Source: Sphingobacterium sp. N143 (GTDB taxonomy: Bacteria; Bacteroidota; Bacteroidia; Sphingobacteriales; Sphingobacteriaceae). From it: 64,000 nt of DNA. The stretch covers positions 1 through 64,000 of the forward strand of contig NZ_JACAIS010000010.1 of assembly GCF_030325625.1 (NCBI RefSeq), in the 5' to 3' direction. Each line of letters opens with the position of its first letter. Within the stretch, counting starts at the first letter, position 1. A model generated the notes under the pieces. The model was not told where the DNA came from and searched no databases. It was given only the letters and a program-made list of their open reading frames with translations. The translations under genes were made by a program, and so were the position numbers. Positions 27,702-35,951 of this stretch are shown piece by piece.

Positions 27702-28311
27702 CGTGTAAAGCCAGTCTATATTCTATAAGACACAGCGAGATGGCAATGTCCCCAATGGGAGATAAATTATTTTTTATTGTAGCCCATAGCTTTTGGAGAG
27801 CTATCTGTATATGACGGTCGATGGTTTTAGTAGAAATTCCCATGATGTTGGCAGCTTCCTTATAGGTGTAATTTTCATCTTTGACCAACTTAAAAGCTTG
27901 TTGAGTCTTGGGTGGAAGGGCTTCAATAGCTTGTTCGATCTGCCTTACTTTTTCCGTTGAAATATAATCATCTTCCGGACTGGGATAATCAGCATTCGGA
28001 TACGCTGCAAGTTCGTCGTGTCCGACAAGATGGGCTTGTTGGACACGTAAATAATTAAGACATTTGTTCTTTACTGCACGCAGCAAGTAGGCTTCTACAG
28101 ACACAATGGATATTAAATCAGAACCTAAATGCCACATTTTCCACATCACTTCTGATGCAATATCTTCTGCAATGTGTTCATCTTTCACAAAATTTAAAGC
28201 ATAGTTTTCCAATGCCCCTAAATTGGCTATGAAAAAAGCTTTAAAAATGGGCTCCTCCCTGTCTATCGCTATTCGCCTTTTCTGTTCTTCTGTCAGTAGT
28301 TTAAGAAACAT
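27631..28311 (-). CDS. ECF sigma factor of the SusCD locus
   Basis: This is a 226-residue bacteroidal ECF sigma-70 factor. Region 2 (FVKDEHIAEDIASEVMWKMW, then VEAYLLRAVKNKCLNYLR) and region 4 (LPPKTQQAFKLVKDENYTYKEAANIMGISTKTIDRHIQIAL, cut here) are intact. I use the ATG at 28311, nine codons inside the longest frame. The C-terminal end overlaps the FecR gene by 71 bases, so the two are likely translationally coupled. Expected target: the susC promoter. The extra C-terminal 30 or so residues (SLCLIEYRLALHDVSRRGRL) are longer than usual for the family. Confidence 0.92.
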   Translation of the reverse strand: MFLKLLTEEQKRRIAIDREEPIFKAFFIANLGALENYALNFVKDEHIAEDIASEVMWKMWHLGSDLISIVSVEAYLLRAVKNKCLNYLRVQQAHLVGHDELAAYPNADYPSPEDDYISTEKVRQIEQAIEALPPKTQQAFKLVKDENYTYKEAANIMGISTKTIDRHIQIALQKLWATIKNNLSPIGDIAISLCLIEYRLALHDVSRRGRLLFRTTKKTPGGYAFT

Positions 28312-28465
28312 GGTTATCTGCTTCGTTGCAGCCTGCAAGATAGTAAATATCTTTTACATAGGTTATAAGACCAGGGATGCAAGCTGAATAAGTGCCTGTT
28401 AAGTCATGGAGAAACGTAACAAAGTATCCGTACAACAGGAGTATAAGCTTCTTAAAGATTTTATT

Positions 28466-28924
28466 CTATTTTTTTAAAGTCCAGACTTGAGTCTTTTCAT
28501 TGTATTGCCCCAAAAGATCATTTTGTTTTATATCTATTAATTTGTATTCACCGCATGGAGAATTTTCGTTTATTTTTGCAGTGTGTGTAATCTTATCTGT
28601 AACTCCTGGTTTAAGTTCAATATAAAATGTTCCATTTTCTTCATAGCTTAAAGGGACTATAAGACATTTTGAATCCTTGTTGATTGTAAAAGAGATGAGA
28701 GATGGTTCATCATTCGCTAATATTTTATATATTTTAATTTTCTCATGGGGATACACCGGGCTGTCTCCAAAGATTAAGTCTTTACCTGTATCATCTACAT
28801 AATTTATATTAGCGTTTAAGGATACATAGTTCAGACATAGTGGTATTTCTTCCTCGTCATCTTTACAAGATGTAATGGAAATAAAAGCAATGGATAGAAT
28901 TAATAATTTTAAATAATTTTTCAT
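28466..28924 (-). CDS. hypothetical lipoprotein
   Basis: This is a 152-residue protein with a lipoprotein signal (LILSIAFISITSC) followed by an acidic stretch KDDEEEIP, which is a typical surface-export tag of Bacteroidota lipoproteins. The mature part looks beta-rich with paired cysteines (C30, C87 and C123 approximately). I recognise no family. It is encoded downstream of the sigma gene's promoter region on the same strand but is not evidently part of that locus. Function unknown. Confidence 0.7.
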   Translation of the reverse strand: MKNYLKLLILSIAFISITSCKDDEEEIPLCLNYVSLNANINYVDDTGKDLIFGDSPVYPHEKIKIYKILANDEPSLISFTINKDSKCLIVPLSYEENGTFYIELKPGVTDKITHTAKINENSPCGEYKLIDIKQNDLLGQYNEKTQVWTLKK

Positions 28925-29036
28925 TTTTGAGGATGTTTGTTTGATTAGTACAGTATTATACGAGTCTTAAGGCTATTATGCTACATGAGTGTAGCTTGCC
29001 TAGGATTGTCTCAACGATAAAAATTGAGGGAAAGAA

Positions 29037-29080
29037 GCAAAAAGGGCTGCTTTTCTTTAAAGAAAAGCAGCCCTTTTTGC
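29037..29080 (-). terminator. terminator of the tRNA gene, perfect 44-base palindrome
   Basis: Positions 29037-29058 and 29059-29080 are perfect reverse complements, 22 bp each, with the core GGGCTGCTTTTC and flanking A and T runs. It sits five bases downstream (minus strand) of the tRNA 3' end. On the plus strand there is no gene to terminate nearby. Confidence 0.85.
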
Positions 29081-29084
29081 TTTG

Positions 29085-29158
29085 TGCTCCCACCTGGGCT
29101 CGAACCAGGGACCAAAAGATTATGAGTCTTCTACTCTAACCGACTGAGCTATAGGAGC
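29085..29158 (-). tRNA. tRNA-Met (CAT anticodon)
   Basis: The minus strand folds as a 74-base tRNA. The acceptor stem pairs GCTCCTA with TGGGAGC plus discriminator A. D-arm, a GAAGA/TCTTT anticodon stem with loop CTCATAA, and the T-arm CCTGGTTCGAGCCCAGG all fit. The CAT anticodon means elongator Met or, if lysidine-modified, tRNA-Ile2. It is not the initiator type by its acceptor end. Confidence 0.9.
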
Positions 29159-29246
29159 AGATATTTGTTCTGTCAATTTAAGCGTTTGATGTGCCGTTTT
29201 GACGATGCAATTATCGATATTTGTATCGATATTTCAAAATAATTCG

Positions 29247-29879
29247 ATGGAAAAAATTAAAAATATTGTTCTTGATTATGGGAATGTGATCTTTATGATC
29301 GACTTTGTAAAATTGAAAGCTGCTTTTACTCAGTTAGGTATAGAAAATGTGGATGAAGTTTTTGGACATCATGGTCAAAGTGCACTTTTTGACGATTTTG
29401 ATAAGGGAAAAATTGATGCTGCGCAATTTCGGGCGGGGATCCGCGGATTGACCAAAAATCCTGCCCTGACCGATGAACAGATCGATGCGGCCTGGAATAG
29501 TTTACTTGTTGGTGTTCCAAAAGGTAGCCATGAAATATTGCTGCAATTGAAAGCCAAATACCGTACCTTTTTATTGAGCAATAATAACGCGATACATTAT
29601 GCCTACTGTATGAATGACATTCGTGAAAAATATGGTGTCGCCGATAATGAGGGCTTTTTCGAGAAGACCTATTATTCACATTTGGTCGGCATGCGTAAGC
29701 CCGATGCCGAAATCTTTACATTAGTGATGGATGAACAACAGCTAAATCCATCGGAAACATTGTTTATAGACGATAGCCCGCAGCATTTGGCAACAGCCAG
29801 CCAGCTTGGTTGGCATACGGCCTTGTGTACCAAGGAGAAACCATTGTCGGTTTTATTGGAACAATTTGAGCTGTTGTAA
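29247..29879 (+). CDS. HAD family hydrolase (HAD-IA, phosphatase)
   Basis: This is a 210-residue haloacid-dehalogenase-like protein. Motif I appears as VLDYGNV, with the first Asp followed by a Tyr-Gly variant rather than DxD. Motif II (LLSNNN), the motif III Lys (MRKPDAEIF) and motif IV (LFIDDSPQHL) follow. The G-for-second-Asp variant at motif I resembles the YihX group, which acts on sugar phosphates. I start at the ATG at 29247, in front of the first strand. It is read away from the tRNA, upstream of rpsU. Confidence 0.85.
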   Translation: MEKIKNIVLDYGNVIFMIDFVKLKAAFTQLGIENVDEVFGHHGQSALFDDFDKGKIDAAQFRAGIRGLTKNPALTDEQIDAAWNSLLVGVPKGSHEILLQLKAKYRTFLLSNNNAIHYAYCMNDIREKYGVADNEGFFEKTYYSHLVGMRKPDAEIFTLVMDEQQLNPSETLFIDDSPQHLATASQLGWHTALCTKEKPLSVLLEQFELL

Positions 29880-29915
29880 AAATTATTTTTCTTTTCATAT
29901 TTAATAGAAATATCG

Positions 29916-29923
29916 TACCTTTG
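29916..29923 (+). promoter_or_regulatory. -7 box of the rpsU promoter (TACCTTTG)
   Basis: TACCTTTG matches the bacteroidal TAnnTTTG consensus and lies 47 bases upstream of the rpsU start. The -33 element is weak (a T-rich run near 29890). Confidence 0.6.
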
Positions 29924-29949
29924 TCCCACTTTAAATTTTAAAAGCGACG

Positions 29950-29958
29950 AAAGGAGGT
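29950..29958 (+). promoter_or_regulatory. strong Shine-Dalgarno of rpsU (AAAGGAGGT)
   Basis: A full-length anti-SD match, 11 bases before the ATG. Most genes in this window have no such site. Bacteroidota rpsU is known to keep an unusually strong SD, because ribosomes lacking bS21 can use it, giving autoregulation. Confidence 0.85.
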
Positions 29959-29969
29959 ATATACAACGC

Positions 29970-30164
29970 ATGATTATCGTAAATGTAAAAGAAGGAGAAT
30001 CTTTAGATAGAGCATTGAAACGTTTCAAAAAGAAATTCGAGAAAACTGGAGTTTTAAGAGAGTTGCGTTCACGTCAAGCTTACGAAAAGAGATCTGTAAC
30101 TCGTCGCATTCAAGTGAAAAAAGCGATTTACAAACAATCTTTGAATCAAGATGTGGCTAACTAA
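29970..30164 (+). CDS. rpsU: 30S ribosomal protein bS21
   Basis: This is a 64-residue, highly basic ribosomal protein. The family pattern is clear (IIVNVKEGESLDRALKRFKKKFEK, in two parts, and a C-terminal RRIQVKKAIYKQ). In Bacteroidota bS21, together with bS6 and bS18, sequesters the anti-Shine-Dalgarno of 16S rRNA, which is why most genes ignore SD sequences. The gene itself has a near-perfect SD, and a terminator hairpin follows its stop. Confidence 0.97.
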   Translation: MIIVNVKEGESLDRALKRFKKKFEKTGVLRELRSRQAYEKRSVTRRIQVKKAIYKQSLNQDVAN

Positions 30165-30190
30165 TTGATTCGCTGAGAATTTTAAAATAT

Positions 30191-30219
30191 AAAGGGAAAA
30201 GCAATGCTTTTCCCTTTTT
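30191..30219 (+). terminator. rpsU terminator
   Basis: AAAGGGAAAAG (30191-30201) pairs with CTTTTCCCTTT (30207-30217) around a 5-base loop, with a T run after it. It separates rpsU from xerC. Confidence 0.8.
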
Positions 30220-30267
30220 TTTGTGCTTTTAAGTTTGTAATTTAAGGATAGTATAGCAAGGGAAATT

Positions 30268-31149
30268 ATGTTGGAAAAGGAGTTCATGAGGTACCTACAG
30301 TTTGAGAAAAGATATTCGGAACATACAGTGATCGCTTATCGGCATGAGTTGGAGATGTTTCAGTCTTTTTTAACGGTGGAAGGTCTGGAGGTCGGGGCAG
30401 TGGAGTACCGGGACTTACGTCATTATTTTGCGCAGATGATGGAAGGGGGCAAAAATGCAAGCTCGGTCAACCGTAGTATGTCTTCTTTGAGAACTTATTT
30501 TAAATTTCTTCAACGGGAGGAATGCATCGCTAAAAATCCGATGACTCTGATCAAGGCGCTGAAGACAGCAAAGAAATTGCCTGTGGTGGTTGAAAAGGAA
30601 AAATTGGTGCGTTTGCTGGACCATTTGGAACAAGAGCGGGAAGACTTCGAATCATGCCGTAATTATCTCGTGATGGAATTGCTTTTCGGAACCGGGATCC
30701 GGCTGGCGGAATTGTTAAAGATTAAGGAACAGGATATTGATTTTTTTAATAAAAATATCCTTATATTAGGTAAGAGGAACAAAGAACGCCTGGTTCCGAT
30801 CAATGATCTTTTACAAAAAGAATTGAAAAACTATTTGCAACAAAAAGCAGCGCAATTTGTTGATACTAATAACAGCTTACTGATCGTTACGAAAGAAGGG
30901 AAACCAGCTTATGCCAAACTGATTTACGATATTGTGCATCGGTATTTGACACTGATTTCCACTCAAGGTAAGAGGAGCCCTCATATTTTGAGACATACAT
31001 TCGCAACAGCCTTATTGGATAATGGGGCAGATTTAAATGCAATCAAAGAACTGTTGGGGCATGCGGGGCTTGCTGCAACGCAGGTGTACACGCATAACTC
31101 GGCAGAACGACTGAAGTCAATTTATAAACAAGCTCATCCAAAAGCTTAA
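30268..31149 (+). CDS. xerC: tyrosine recombinase XerC
   Basis: This is a 293-residue site-specific recombinase that resolves chromosome dimers with XerD. It has the N-terminal SAM-like core-binding domain (about 1-90) and the catalytic domain with all active residues: R145 (GTGIRLAEL), H239 and R242 (HILRHTF), H265 (LLGHAGL) and nucleophile Y274. Context rpsU-xerC-hpf is a standard order in Sphingobacteriales, which supports XerC over an element integrase. No attachment site or mobile element surrounds it. Confidence 0.9.
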   Translation: MLEKEFMRYLQFEKRYSEHTVIAYRHELEMFQSFLTVEGLEVGAVEYRDLRHYFAQMMEGGKNASSVNRSMSSLRTYFKFLQREECIAKNPMTLIKALKTAKKLPVVVEKEKLVRLLDHLEQEREDFESCRNYLVMELLFGTGIRLAELLKIKEQDIDFFNKNILILGKRNKERLVPINDLLQKELKNYLQQKAAQFVDTNNSLLIVTKEGKPAYAKLIYDIVHRYLTLISTQGKRSPHILRHTFATALLDNGADLNAIKELLGHAGLAATQVYTHNSAERLKSIYKQAHPKA

Positions 31150-31151
31150 AA

Positions 31152-31159
31152 AAAGGAGG
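31152..31159 (+). promoter_or_regulatory. Shine-Dalgarno-like site of hpf (AAAGGAGG)
   Basis: AAAGGAGG lies only four bases before the ATG at 31164, a short spacing. It is the second SD-rich gene in this ribosome-related cluster. Confidence 0.55.
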
Positions 31160-31163
31160 AAAA

Positions 31164-31523
31164 ATGAACATTACTGTGCAATCCATTCGATTTAATGCAG
31201 ATCAAAAGTTAATCGAATTCATTAAAAAGAAAACAGGAAAATTAGAGCAGTTTTTGGATTCAATCATTGGTGGTGAATGCTATCTGCGATTGGAAAATGT
31301 CGATGACGAAGCGAATAAGATTTCGGAAATTAAATTAAATATCCCCGGAAGCCAGCTTTTTGCCAAAGGACAGGCAAAAAGTTTTGAGGAGGCAACGGAT
31401 CTGGCCGTAGAATCCTTGCGTAGACAGATTAATAAACACAAAACAAAAGCAAAAAATACCGTTATTAGCAATCGTAAAGAAGTACTTTCCATCGAAGAGG
31501 AAGAAGAGGAAGAGTACGATTAA
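31164..31523 (+). CDS. hpf: ribosome hibernation promoting factor
   Basis: This is a 119-residue HPF/RaiA protein that binds the 30S tRNA channel and silences ribosomes in stationary phase. The core is recognisable (MNITVQSIRFNADQKLIEFI, then CYLRLENVDDEANKISEIKL and the basic helix SLRRQINKHKTKAK). The tail is short and acidic, so this is the short HPF type without the dimerising C-terminal domain. It starts 14 bases after xerC, so the two may share a transcript. Confidence 0.92.
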   Translation: MNITVQSIRFNADQKLIEFIKKKTGKLEQFLDSIIGGECYLRLENVDDEANKISEIKLNIPGSQLFAKGQAKSFEEATDLAVESLRRQINKHKTKAKNTVISNRKEVLSIEEEEEEEYD

Positions 31524-31552
31524 AATTAAAATATAGATACACATTTTTAGTT

Positions 31553-31583
31553 AAAAGGAGGCCATGAACTGGCCTCCTTTTTT
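31553..31583 (+). terminator. hpf terminator
   Basis: AAAAGGAGGCCA (31553-31564) and TGGCCTCCTTTT (31570-31581) are perfect 12-bp arms with a 5-base loop and a T run. Confidence 0.85.
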
Positions 31584-31697
31584 ATTGTGGACGGATTGGA
31601 TGGTCTACTGGCTCCATAACAGCTTTGGGCACGGATTAACCAACAGACTGACGGGGCCATTTTATTTATATTAAATCAAAATAATGTTTAGTTTTAC

Positions 31698-31728
31698 TTG
31701 GATTGATTATAAATAATATTTACTTTTG
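31698..31728 (+). promoter_or_regulatory. bacteroidal promoter of the gene at 31757
   Basis: TTG (31698-31700), 20 bases, then TACTTTTG (31721-31728) fit the -33/-7 consensus of Bacteroidota sigma factor, 28 bases upstream of the ATG. Confidence 0.65.
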
Positions 31729-31756
31729 GTCAGTTTAAAAGATAAGGGTAATAGAA

Positions 31757-32131
31757 ATGTCAGAATTGGTTTGTCCGTTAGCAAATGTTGAAGAAGTATT
31801 TTCAACCACCGCTGGAGCAGTGTATCAATGCAGCCGTAAAAATTGTTTCTGGTTGGAGTATAATCAGGAGACAACTGCTTTTTCGGTGTCAGATTTTTTT
31901 ACATTCAAAAAACGTATTGATGCAATCGATGTGGAACATATGATCAATGATACGACGCGTTCATCTGATTTTGAAATTATTATGCCTTTTCGTACCGAAC
32001 GCTGCTTTATACTTGCTGTGGAGGATGTGCTTCAACTGCGGGAATTATTGGATGGCGCCAAATTTATGATGGAATTGAATAGTGTCGTCAGAACCTGTTT
32101 GCAAATGTCCCCATTTGCTGTCTTTGCCTAA
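31757..32131 (+). CDS. uncharacterised protein, DUF6686-like
   Basis: This is a 124-residue cytosolic protein with the pair of cysteines in YQCSRKNCFWLEY and a helical C-terminal half. It resembles the DUF6686 family of Bacteroidota, whose function is unknown; the spacing of the two cysteines could bind a metal with others (C6 and C104). It is monocistronic, with a good -33/-7 promoter upstream and a hairpin terminator after it. The family name is from memory of the pattern, so take it as tentative. Confidence 0.7.
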   Translation: MSELVCPLANVEEVFSTTAGAVYQCSRKNCFWLEYNQETTAFSVSDFFTFKKRIDAIDVEHMINDTTRSSDFEIIMPFRTERCFILAVEDVLQLRELLDGAKFMMELNSVVRTCLQMSPFAVFA

Positions 32132-32166
32132 AAAATAACATAGAATAGTACAATATATTACAACGT

Positions 32167-32205
32167 AAAAGCGGTGGAGTATCAACAAAGATGCGCACCG
32201 CTTTT
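32167..32205 (+). terminator. terminator after the DUF6686-like gene
   Basis: AAAAGCGGTG (32167-32176) and CACCGCTTTT (32196-32205) are perfect 10-bp arms with a 19-base loop. Confidence 0.65.
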
Positions 32206-32446
32206 ATATTTAATAGGGTTATTTAATTTAAATTTAAATAAGTCTCTTGTGAAGCCTGCTTGCCGCTAGGCCGAATACCTCATTTTGACCATTTCCGGAG
32301 TAACATTGTTTTAATTTATTGCCTATTGAAAGTATCAATACAACGTATTTGTAATTGTACTGATTCTAAACAAGTTGTGCTCTTTAAGGCTAATTTAGAC
32401 TGAATTTGTATTGCATATTGTTGCTACACAATTTATAAATCTACCG

Positions 32447-32454
32447 TATCTTTG
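32447..32454 (+). promoter_or_regulatory. -7 box of the ferritin promoter (TATCTTTG)
   Basis: TATCTTTG matches TAnnTTTG, 65 bases upstream of the ferritin ATG. A TTG at 32421-32423 could be the -33 element, with a slightly long spacing. Confidence 0.6.
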
Positions 32455-32519
32455 TGATATCATCAGGTGCTAAGGTCAGGTACCTGTACATTGTTTTAGA
32501 AATTAAACTTAAGGTAAAT

Positions 32520-33047
32520 ATGAAAGATTTATTGAAATTAAAATCTTCTTTGAAAGAAGAGATCGAAAATATACTAAACGCACAGATCAAAGTTGAGGCC
32601 CATTCGTCTGCTTTATATTTAGCGATGTCATCATGGTGTGATGATCAAGGATTAGAAAATGCTGCTGAGTTTTTTGCAAAACAATCCAACGAAGAGCGAG
32701 AGCATATGTTGAAACTTTTCAACTACATCAATAACCGTGGCGGACGTGCAATTTCACCAGAAATAACTGGTATTCCACAAGATTTCGAATCTTTCCGTGG
32801 TGTGTTTGAGCAGACTTTGGAGCAAGAAATGTTTGTCACTGAGCAATTTAATAATATTGCTGACCGATGTGCCAAAGCGAAGGATTATGTAACATTCAAC
32901 TTTGTACAATGGTTCCTAGAAGAGCAAGTTGAAGAGGAGTTTGTGGCACGACGTATCCTGGAGTTGTTCGATGTCATCGGCGAAGAGGGTACTGGTCGCT
33001 GGGAAATTGATAAACATCTTGTTAAAGTAACCTTTGCTGGTGAATAA
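32520..33047 (+). CDS. ftnA: non-haem ferritin
   Basis: This is a 175-residue iron-storage protein. The four-helix bundle carries the ferroxidase-type residues: the Glu in LNAQIKVEAHSSALYLAMSSW, the NEEREHMLKLFNYI helix with EExxH spacing, and the later EQEMFVTEQFNNI and FLEEQVEEEF helices. I start at the ATG at 32520, because the 22 codons upstream lie over the promoter. It is monocistronic. It stores ferric iron in the cytosol, complementing the Feo uptake operon at 52-54 kb. Confidence 0.93.
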   Translation: MKDLLKLKSSLKEEIENILNAQIKVEAHSSALYLAMSSWCDDQGLENAAEFFAKQSNEEREHMLKLFNYINNRGGRAISPEITGIPQDFESFRGVFEQTLEQEMFVTEQFNNIADRCAKAKDYVTFNFVQWFLEEQVEEEFVARRILELFDVIGEEGTGRWEIDKHLVKVTFAGE

Positions 33048-33070
33048 TAAATTGTAAAAAATTCTTTGTA

Positions 33071-33108
33071 AAAAACGAGTTGTTTTCCTGACAACTCGTT
33101 TTTTTTTA
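33071..33108 (+). terminator. ferritin terminator
   Basis: AAAAACGAGTTGT (33071-33083) and ACAACTCGTTTTT (33091-33103) are perfect 13-bp arms with a long T run. Confidence 0.85.
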
Positions 33109-33182
33109 TACAAAACAGCAACTTTTTACGTTAATAGCTTAAGAATTCTTATATTGAATTGTATTATTGCAAAGTCTATTTG

Positions 33183-35951
33183 ATGGAACTAAGGGGCGGG
33201 AATATTATCCGGTTTATATTTTTGTTGTGTGCCATAAGCTTTTTTTTTCTGCCAGTGTGTACCTTCGGTCAGGCGACAAAAAAGGAAGTCTATGGGATTG
33301 TTGTCGATACAGCAGGAAAGCCTCTGAAGGGAGTCAGTGTTCACTTGACAAGTTCCCGTGATACCTTATTTTCCTCCACCTCCACGACTGGTTACTTTCA
33401 CTTCAGTAGGGTGCTGGGCAATGATATCCGTATCAGCTGCAGTCAGTTAGGTCTGAGTATACTGGAACGCAGCTATCCACTATACAGCAGTACGACCGCC
33501 AAGCTGGATGTTGGAAAATTGACTATGTTTCCCCATGTTTCCCAATTAAAGGAGATCGTCATTCAGAAATACAAACCCATTGTTTATAAACAAGACACCG
33601 TACAGTTTAATTTGGATGCCTTTCAATTTGACCGGCGGGCATTGCTAGAAGAAGCATTAAAAGCTTTACCTAATGTACAGGTGTCTAGGGATGGCTCTGT
33701 GTATGCTTATGGTAAACCGATATCTTCTGTCAAAGTCGACGGACGCAAATTTTTTGGCGGGGATGTGTTGACTGCAACACGAAATCTTCCGGCAGATTTT
33801 GTCAAAAATGTGCAGGTAATTGATTTTTATGGGGACGAAGCTACCGCAAAAGGAATTAAGGGGGCCGAGTCCGAAAAGATATTGAATATTGTCCTGAAGG
33901 AAGATAAGAAGAAAATTACCTTTGGCCAGGCAACATTGGGCGGGGGGACGGCCGAACGGTACCTTGGAAGTGTTGGGCTAAACAGATTTGATAATGGAAA
34001 GGAATATTCCGTGGTCACCTCAATCAATAATACAAATACGAATCTATTTTCTTTTGGATCGCCAAATGGTGGGGAACGGGAACGGGAAATGGGTGAACTC
34101 GCAGATTTTGCTGACCCAACGGATGGGGTCAATAAAATAAGCTCCATCGGTGGTAGCTTTTCCAGCCCACTCTCAAAAACAGTGACCGCAAGTGGAAAAT
34201 ATTCTTTTGCACAACGCAATAATTATACGGAGGGCAATTCATTTTTACAGTCAATATATGGAAATGGTAAGGAAACAACCAACTCGATCAGTAATTATGA
34301 GGATTATAAGATAAAGACTGTCGATCGCACCCACAAGATGGACTGGGATTTTGATGTGAAGCTTTCTGCAAAGGATCAGCTGAAGATATCGCCCAAGCTT
34401 GGCTGGACCAATTCCTCCAGTCAGACCATAAAGGATAGACGGATAAAAAATAATAATCTGAGCAGTACAGGTAATTACGGTGCGGTAAATAGCACGGAAA
34501 GCCCAAGTGCGGCGCTTGATCTATTTTATGTGCGGAGTTTCGATAAACCAGGCCGAAAGGTATTGTATACCCTACATACTGATTTTAATTCATTAGATAA
34601 GGATGAAGAGGTGCGTGATTTCAATAGGGCGATCGATAGCAGCCTGATCCCGTCCAGGATCAAAGAAACTTATCTCAATCAAATGGTGCGCTCCAACAAT
34701 GAAAATAAGAATATTCAGAGTCGTCTGTCTCTTATTGAGCCGGTTGACCTTGGGGGGACATTGGAGATCAATTACGACTTTGACTATACCAAAATTGACG
34801 CTAGCCGCTCTACATTTGATAATAACAGCGATTTTAACAATGGCCCTGTTTTGGTGGATTCACTGAGCCTGAAATATGACTATGCATTCGCCAGTAATAA
34901 AGTGGGTATGATCTACCGTCAGGATCTGGGCAAAAATGTGAAGGCAAATTTTGGATTTGCAGTGCAGCCATCCGAACTGACGGGAAGTTCATCCGATAAA
35001 TCGATAAGGACTTCTTATTCAAATGTGAACTTTGTTCCTTCCGCAGGACTGAAATGGAAGTTTACAAAAGAAGAGGATCTATCTATTGATTACTATGGAC
35101 GAAATAATCAACCGAGCTTTTACCAGATACAGCCCGTAGTTGACAATACAAACACGCAGAATATTATTGTCGGAAACAAAGACCTGAAATCCGAATTTGC
35201 ACATAGCATTGTTTCAAAGTACCGGAAATCAATGACACGGAAGGGGCAGTATCTTGAGGCCAGTCTTGCCTATAACTTGATCAATGAAAAGATTGTTGCA
35301 AACCGTACCATCGAACCGAACTCAACCGTGCAGAAAACCACGTACCGCAATACCGAAGGTTATTATGATATTAAGAGCTACTATCTTTTTACAGCATCTT
35401 TGATTTCGGATAATTTGCAGATGAGTCTCAATGGAAACGCTGATTATTATAATAATATATCATTTGTTAACGATAAGAAGAGCTTTGGCGGCCATTTTCT
35501 GTTTTCACAGGCCGTTCAGTTTCGCTACACCTGGAATGACATCCTGGAGGCAGAGCTGAATGGTAACTATTCGCTGAACAGAGCCACGTTTGATTGGCCC
35601 GTTCAGGATAATATTACGGCACATTCAGGTATTGTTGGATTGGGGTCCAAAGCTTATCTCGGTCAGCATTTTACACTGGGGCTGGAGTTGTCCCAGAAAT
35701 TTAATGCCGGTTATTCGAGTTCGTGGAACAATATTAATCCAACCATTATTAATGCCTATATGGAATATACCTTCGGCCGGAATAACTTTGGGCTGCTGAG
35801 ATTTCAGGGTTTTGATCTGATGAATCAAAATACTGGAATTTCCCGTGCCGTGGTAGGGAATGATATTTTGGATGTGCAAAATAATCGATTGGCGCGTTAT
35901 TTTATGCTTTCGCTGAATGTGCGTTTACAAAAATATCCTAAAAAATCATGA
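33183..35951 (+). CDS. TonB-dependent-receptor-like outer-membrane beta-barrel protein
   Basis: This is a 922-residue outer-membrane protein. A signal peptide (IIRFIFLLCAISFFFLPVCTFG) is followed by a carboxypeptidase-regulatory-like domain (KKEVYGIVVDTAGKPLKGVSVHL, broken at its turns), a plug-like region (about 120-230, LEEALKALPNVQVSRDG, VDGRKFFGGD), then a long beta-barrel of the OMP_b-brl_3 type. It lacks a SusD partner, so its substrate is unknown; a peptide, siderophore or small oligomer is possible. Its stop overlaps the next start as ATGA. The ATG at 33183 is preferred to one eight codons upstream. Confidence 0.85.
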   Translation: MELRGGNIIRFIFLLCAISFFFLPVCTFGQATKKEVYGIVVDTAGKPLKGVSVHLTSSRDTLFSSTSTTGYFHFSRVLGNDIRISCSQLGLSILERSYPLYSSTTAKLDVGKLTMFPHVSQLKEIVIQKYKPIVYKQDTVQFNLDAFQFDRRALLEEALKALPNVQVSRDGSVYAYGKPISSVKVDGRKFFGGDVLTATRNLPADFVKNVQVIDFYGDEATAKGIKGAESEKILNIVLKEDKKKITFGQATLGGGTAERYLGSVGLNRFDNGKEYSVVTSINNTNTNLFSFGSPNGGEREREMGELADFADPTDGVNKISSIGGSFSSPLSKTVTASGKYSFAQRNNYTEGNSFLQSIYGNGKETTNSISNYEDYKIKTVDRTHKMDWDFDVKLSAKDQLKISPKLGWTNSSSQTIKDRRIKNNNLSSTGNYGAVNSTESPSAALDLFYVRSFDKPGRKVLYTLHTDFNSLDKDEEVRDFNRAIDSSLIPSRIKETYLNQMVRSNNENKNIQSRLSLIEPVDLGGTLEINYDFDYTKIDASRSTFDNNSDFNNGPVLVDSLSLKYDYAFASNKVGMIYRQDLGKNVKANFGFAVQPSELTGSSSDKSIRTSYSNVNFVPSAGLKWKFTKEEDLSIDYYGRNNQPSFYQIQPVVDNTNTQNIIVGNKDLKSEFAHSIVSKYRKSMTRKGQYLEASLAYNLINEKIVANRTIEPNSTVQKTTYRNTEGYYDIKSYYLFTASLISDNLQMSLNGNADYYNNISFVNDKKSFGGHFLFSQAVQFRYTWNDILEAELNGNYSLNRATFDWPVQDNITAHSGIVGLGSKAYLGQHFTLGLELSQKFNAGYSSSWNNINPTIINAYMEYTFGRNNFGLLRFQGFDLMNQNTGISRAVVGNDILDVQNNRLARYFMLSLNVRLQKYPKKS

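Larger units (their letters stand above)
32132..32519. other. intergenic stretch of about 388 bases with a terminator and the ferritin promoter
   Basis: It holds the terminator at 32167-32205 and the -7 box at 32447-32454. Between them I see AT-rich DNA without other clear structure. A TTTAGACTGAATTTG stretch near 32398-32412 is a poor match to the 7-1-7 palindrome upstream of feoA. Confidence 0.5.

Noticed and set aside
30268..31149. Integrase of a mobile element
   Set aside because: The tyrosine recombinase has the XerC size and sits in the conserved rpsU-xerC-hpf order, with no att repeats or cargo genes.
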